Positions 61,448-64,000 of a DNA stretch of 64,000 nt are shown piece after piece. The translations under genes and the position numbers were made by a program. Source of the stretch: an uncultured Prolixibacteraceae bacterium (GTDB lineage Bacteria > Bacteroidota > Bacteroidia > Bacteroidales > Prolixibacteraceae). Location of the stretch: assembly GCA_903834475.1 (NCBI GenBank), contig CAILJH010000035.1, positions 1-64,000 on the forward strand, read 5' to 3'. A model generated the notes under the pieces. That model was given only the letters and a program-made list of their open reading frames with translations. It was not told the origin of the DNA and did no database searches. How positions within the stretch are numbered: the first letter of the stretch is position 1; each line of letters starts with the position of its first letter.

Positions 61448-63853
61448 ATGAATAAAATCAGAATGAATATGAAGAGCTATATACTTTTAGGCATGATATT
61501 GATTGCAGCGAATTTTGGCATTCTGGCGCAGAATTCAGTGCTGAAAGGAAAAATTACTGATGCAGTGAATAATGAACCGCTGCCATTTGTCAATGTGATT
61601 GTTGCCGGAACAACAATTGGAGCAGTTACCGATGTGGATGGTAAGTTTCAGATAACTGGTCTTTCACCTGGATTTGTCCGGATTCAGGCATCATTTGTCG
61701 GATTTAAAACGGCCATGTCGGCCCAAATTGAAGTAAGTAATGTCAAATCCCCTTTCCTGGAAATTAAGATGGAAAGTCAGAGTACAGAAATTCAGGAAGC
61801 TACAGTAAGTGCTTCGCTCTACCGAAAAACGGAAGAAAGCCCGGTTTCGTTGAAAACCATAGGCATTGCCGAGATTGAAAAAAGTCCGGGTGCTAACCGC
61901 GATATTTCCAAAGTCATTCAGTCGTTTGCAGGTGTACTTTCCTCGCCTTCGTTCCGGAGCGACATTATTATTCGAGGCGGCGGACCGTCGGAAAGCCGGT
62001 TCTATCTGGATGGCGTTGAAGTTCCGAACATCAACCACTTTGCCACACAGGGAGCTTCAGGCGGACCGGTAGGTATTTTAAATGCCGACTTTCTGCGCGA
62101 TGTGAATTATTATTCCGGAGCATTTCCGTCCAACCGCGGAAATGCCCTGAGTGGTGTTTTTGAGTTTTCGCAGGTTGATGGAAATGCCGACAAACTCCGG
62201 TTTCGTGGTACATTGGGCGCTTCAGAAGTTTCGGCCACGGTCGATGGTCCGATGGGAGAAAAAACTTCCTATATCGTTTCAGTTCGCCGATCCTACCTGA
62301 AGTTTCTGTTTGGCATTCTAAAATTGCCCTTTCTGCCTACATTTAACGATACGCAGTTCAAAATCAGAACTCGCATAGATGCCAAAAACGAACTCACGTT
62401 TATCGGCCTGGGCGCCATCGATGTTTCGGATCTGAATACCAGCATCGAGAATCCGGATGATCAGCAAAAATACATTTTAAGTCAGATTCCCGTGTATAAA
62501 CAATGGAGTTACACGCTGGGCGGGGTTTATAAACACTTCAGGGAACATAGTTATCAGACCCTTGTGGTTAGTCGCAGCCATCTGAATAACAACATTGTGA
62601 AGTATTTTGAAAACGATATGAGTTCGCAGAATAATAAAATTCTGGATTATACTTCTCAGGAAATTGAAAATAAGATCCGTCTCGAAGATAACCTGCGGTT
62701 AAACGGGTTTAAGCTGAATTTGGGTATCAATATCGATTTTGCAAAGTATTTGAACACAACCATGCAAAAGCGTTTTTATCAGGATCAAATTCAGAATGTA
62801 AACTACGATGCGGGATTAAATTTGATGAAATATGGTCTTTTTGGTCAGCTAAGTCATGAGTTTCTGGCCGAACGTTTGACCCTTTCTGCGGGGTTTCGAA
62901 TGGATGCCAACAATTATTCTTCTTCAATGAATAATCCCCTGAAACAGTTTTCTCCGCGTTTTTCTGCAGCCTACCGGCTTACCGAAAAGTGGAGTGTGAA
63001 TATGAATACCGGCCGGTATTACCAGTTGCCATCGTACACCTCGCTGGGGTACAAGGAGAATGATGTGTTTGTGAATAAGACGAATAACCTGAAATACATT
63101 TCAGCGGATCATTACATTGCTGGCGTCGAATATAAGCCGGTCAATAACATTCAGCTTTCGACCGAAGGATTTCTAAAGAATTATCGTTATTATCCATTCT
63201 CGGTACTCGACCAGATTTCGCTGGCCAATAAGGGGACAGATTTTGGTACAGTTGGCGACGAAGAAGTGACTTCCACTTCTACCGGCAGAGCTTATGGTGC
63301 TGAATTTCAGGCAAGGATCAGCTCTACGAAAGGCTATACCATGAACTTATCGTACACACTGGTGCGCAGCGAATTTCAGGAATCGGGCAAACCTTTTCTT
63401 GTGTCATCATGGGACAGTAAAAGCATTTTAAGCGTCACCGGAAGTGCGGCTTTGAAGCATGGCTGGCAGGTTGGTTCGCGTTTCCGTTTTGTTGGCGGAT
63501 TGCCTTACACGCCCTACGACATGGATAGGTCTTCGCTGATTAAAGCATGGGATCTGCGAGGAGGACCGTATCTGGATTACTCAAAAATTAATTCGCTGCG
63601 GTTCAGTTCTTTTAACCAACTGGATGTGCGCGTGGATAAAGCCTATTACTTGAAAAAAATGACCCTGAAGTTTTACATCGACATACAGAACATGTTCAAT
63701 TTTCAATCGCAATCGCAGGACATTATTGTGCGTGAAGAAGATGCCAGCGGAAATTTTCTGAAAACCCCCGACGGAAACAGTTACATACTGAAACGTATCA
63801 AAAATACATCCGGAACAGTACTTCCAACGATTGGGATACAGGTGGAATTATAG
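61448..63853 (+). CDS. TonB-dependent receptor with CarboxypepD-like N-terminal domain
   Basis: 801 residues. Signal sequence through about residue 27 (YILLGMILIAANFGILAQ), then a carboxypeptidase regulatory-like beta-sandwich of about 80 residues (VLKGKITDAVNNEPLPFVNV), a plug domain (FRSDIIIRGGGPSESRFYLD is the hallmark) and a 22-strand-type barrel ending PTIGIQVEL. Such receptors import large or complex ligands, but no SusD is adjacent, so not a typical polysaccharide locus. The ATG at 61448 is followed by an ATG six codons later; the first is taken. Confidence 0.92.
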   Translation: MNKIRMNMKSYILLGMILIAANFGILAQNSVLKGKITDAVNNEPLPFVNVIVAGTTIGAVTDVDGKFQITGLSPGFVRIQASFVGFKTAMSAQIEVSNVKSPFLEIKMESQSTEIQEATVSASLYRKTEESPVSLKTIGIAEIEKSPGANRDISKVIQSFAGVLSSPSFRSDIIIRGGGPSESRFYLDGVEVPNINHFATQGASGGPVGILNADFLRDVNYYSGAFPSNRGNALSGVFEFSQVDGNADKLRFRGTLGASEVSATVDGPMGEKTSYIVSVRRSYLKFLFGILKLPFLPTFNDTQFKIRTRIDAKNELTFIGLGAIDVSDLNTSIENPDDQQKYILSQIPVYKQWSYTLGGVYKHFREHSYQTLVVSRSHLNNNIVKYFENDMSSQNNKILDYTSQEIENKIRLEDNLRLNGFKLNLGINIDFAKYLNTTMQKRFYQDQIQNVNYDAGLNLMKYGLFGQLSHEFLAERLTLSAGFRMDANNYSSSMNNPLKQFSPRFSAAYRLTEKWSVNMNTGRYYQLPSYTSLGYKENDVFVNKTNNLKYISADHYIAGVEYKPVNNIQLSTEGFLKNYRYYPFSVLDQISLANKGTDFGTVGDEEVTSTSTGRAYGAEFQARISSTKGYTMNLSYTLVRSEFQESGKPFLVSSWDSKSILSVTGSAALKHGWQVGSRFRFVGGLPYTPYDMDRSSLIKAWDLRGGPYLDYSKINSLRFSSFNQLDVRVDKAYYLKKMTLKFYIDIQNMFNFQSQSQDIIVREEDASGNFLKTPDGNSYILKRIKNTSGTVLPTIGIQVEL

Positions 63854-63920
63854 AAGAAGTTTCTAAATTATAATTGTATATATAGTATATAGTATATATA
63901 TTTGATCAAAATATTTGATC

Positions 63921-64000
63921 ATGGGTTTAGTCTCCGTTAAACGAAAATTAATTGATATTCCGGAAGAAACATTCCGGAAATTGTCGATCATGGCTGCAGC
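63921..64000 (+). CDS. start of a small ribbon-helix-helix antitoxin-like protein, 3' end outside window
   Basis: The first 26 codons are visible: VSVKRKLIDIPEETFRKLSI, a pattern typical of short antitoxins or regulators of the ribbon-helix-helix type (IDIPEETFRKL). The gene continues past the window end. Its upstream DNA is unusual: a TATATAGTATATAG tract and two TTTGATCA copies at 63901-63908 and 63914-63921 that run into the start codon, a plausible site for self-repression. Confidence 0.6.
   Translation, partial: MGLVSVKRKLIDIPEETFRKLSIMAA

Overview
The window comes from a bacterium of the Bacteroidota. It holds two TonB-dependent receptors and a TonB-C-terminal protein. Exact TAnnTTTG minus-seven boxes lie about 20 bases upstream of many starts, Shine-Dalgarno sites are mostly weak, and the GC-rich palindromic repeats are of a kind common in that phylum. 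The carotenoid gene set and the tryptophanase-like, tpx, dnaE and PEP carboxylase genes fit too. Base composition looks moderate (low to mid 40s % GC by eye, not computed). No rRNA, tRNA, CRISPR array or complete insertion sequence was found. A class or genus cannot be fixed from sequence alone.

Layout. 1-1284: a truncated membrane-protein gene, then a 142-bp tandem repeat array. 1285-9860: a two-armed catabolic locus. A glutamine-synthetase-like ligase, an aldehyde dehydrogenase, an iron alcohol dehydrogenase and a class I amidotransferase run rightward and meet an amino-acid permease and a TonB receptor coming the other way, with one base between the arms. This set fits uptake and gamma-glutamyl-protected oxidation of an amine, probably an amino alcohol. 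10179-21399: a large lipid-anchored or membrane-anchored propeller protein, a U32 peptidase-family protein, a HigBA toxin-antitoxin pair whose toxin carries an in-frame stop, comB, a PatB/MalY lyase, a PlsC acyltransferase and a MORN/TonB protein. 21495-28387: a divergent carotenoid locus (crtI-crtB one way; crtD-cruF-crtW-acyltransferase-glycosyltransferase, all overlapping, the other way). Its enzymes would suit a keto, 1'-hydroxy, glycosylated and acylated carotenoid of the salinixanthin type.

28490-45787: lpxK overlapping a purine nucleoside phosphorylase, an adenine-deaminase-type enzyme, glycerate kinase, a small cytochrome c beside a fused haem-beta-barrel protein resembling Cyc2, dnaE, trxA, a DUF58 protein, a membrane-linked endonuclease/exonuclease/phosphatase, prmC, ribD, a GxxExxY gene enclosed by inverted repeats, and cardiolipin synthase. 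45823-64000: a divergent tryptophanase-family lyase, a serine/threonine dehydratase-family enzyme, a GMC oxidoreductase with its Tat-type small subunit, queD with an ArsR regulator, a polyprenyl synthase, an LCIB-like (theta-class) carbonic anhydrase homologue just downstream of PEP carboxylase, a BRO-type pseudogene with two stops, tpx, deoC, a MazG-like gene that carries a repeat inside its reading frame, dtd, a second TonB receptor and the start of a small antitoxin-like gene.

A recurring theme is short dispersed palindromic repeats that sit at gene ends and in several cases supply coding sequence (comB, ribD and the MazG-like gene). The best candidates for new biology are the gamma-glutamyl amine locus, the Cyc2-like cytochrome-porin with its partner cytochrome, and the carbonic-anhydrase-like gene beside PEP carboxylase.
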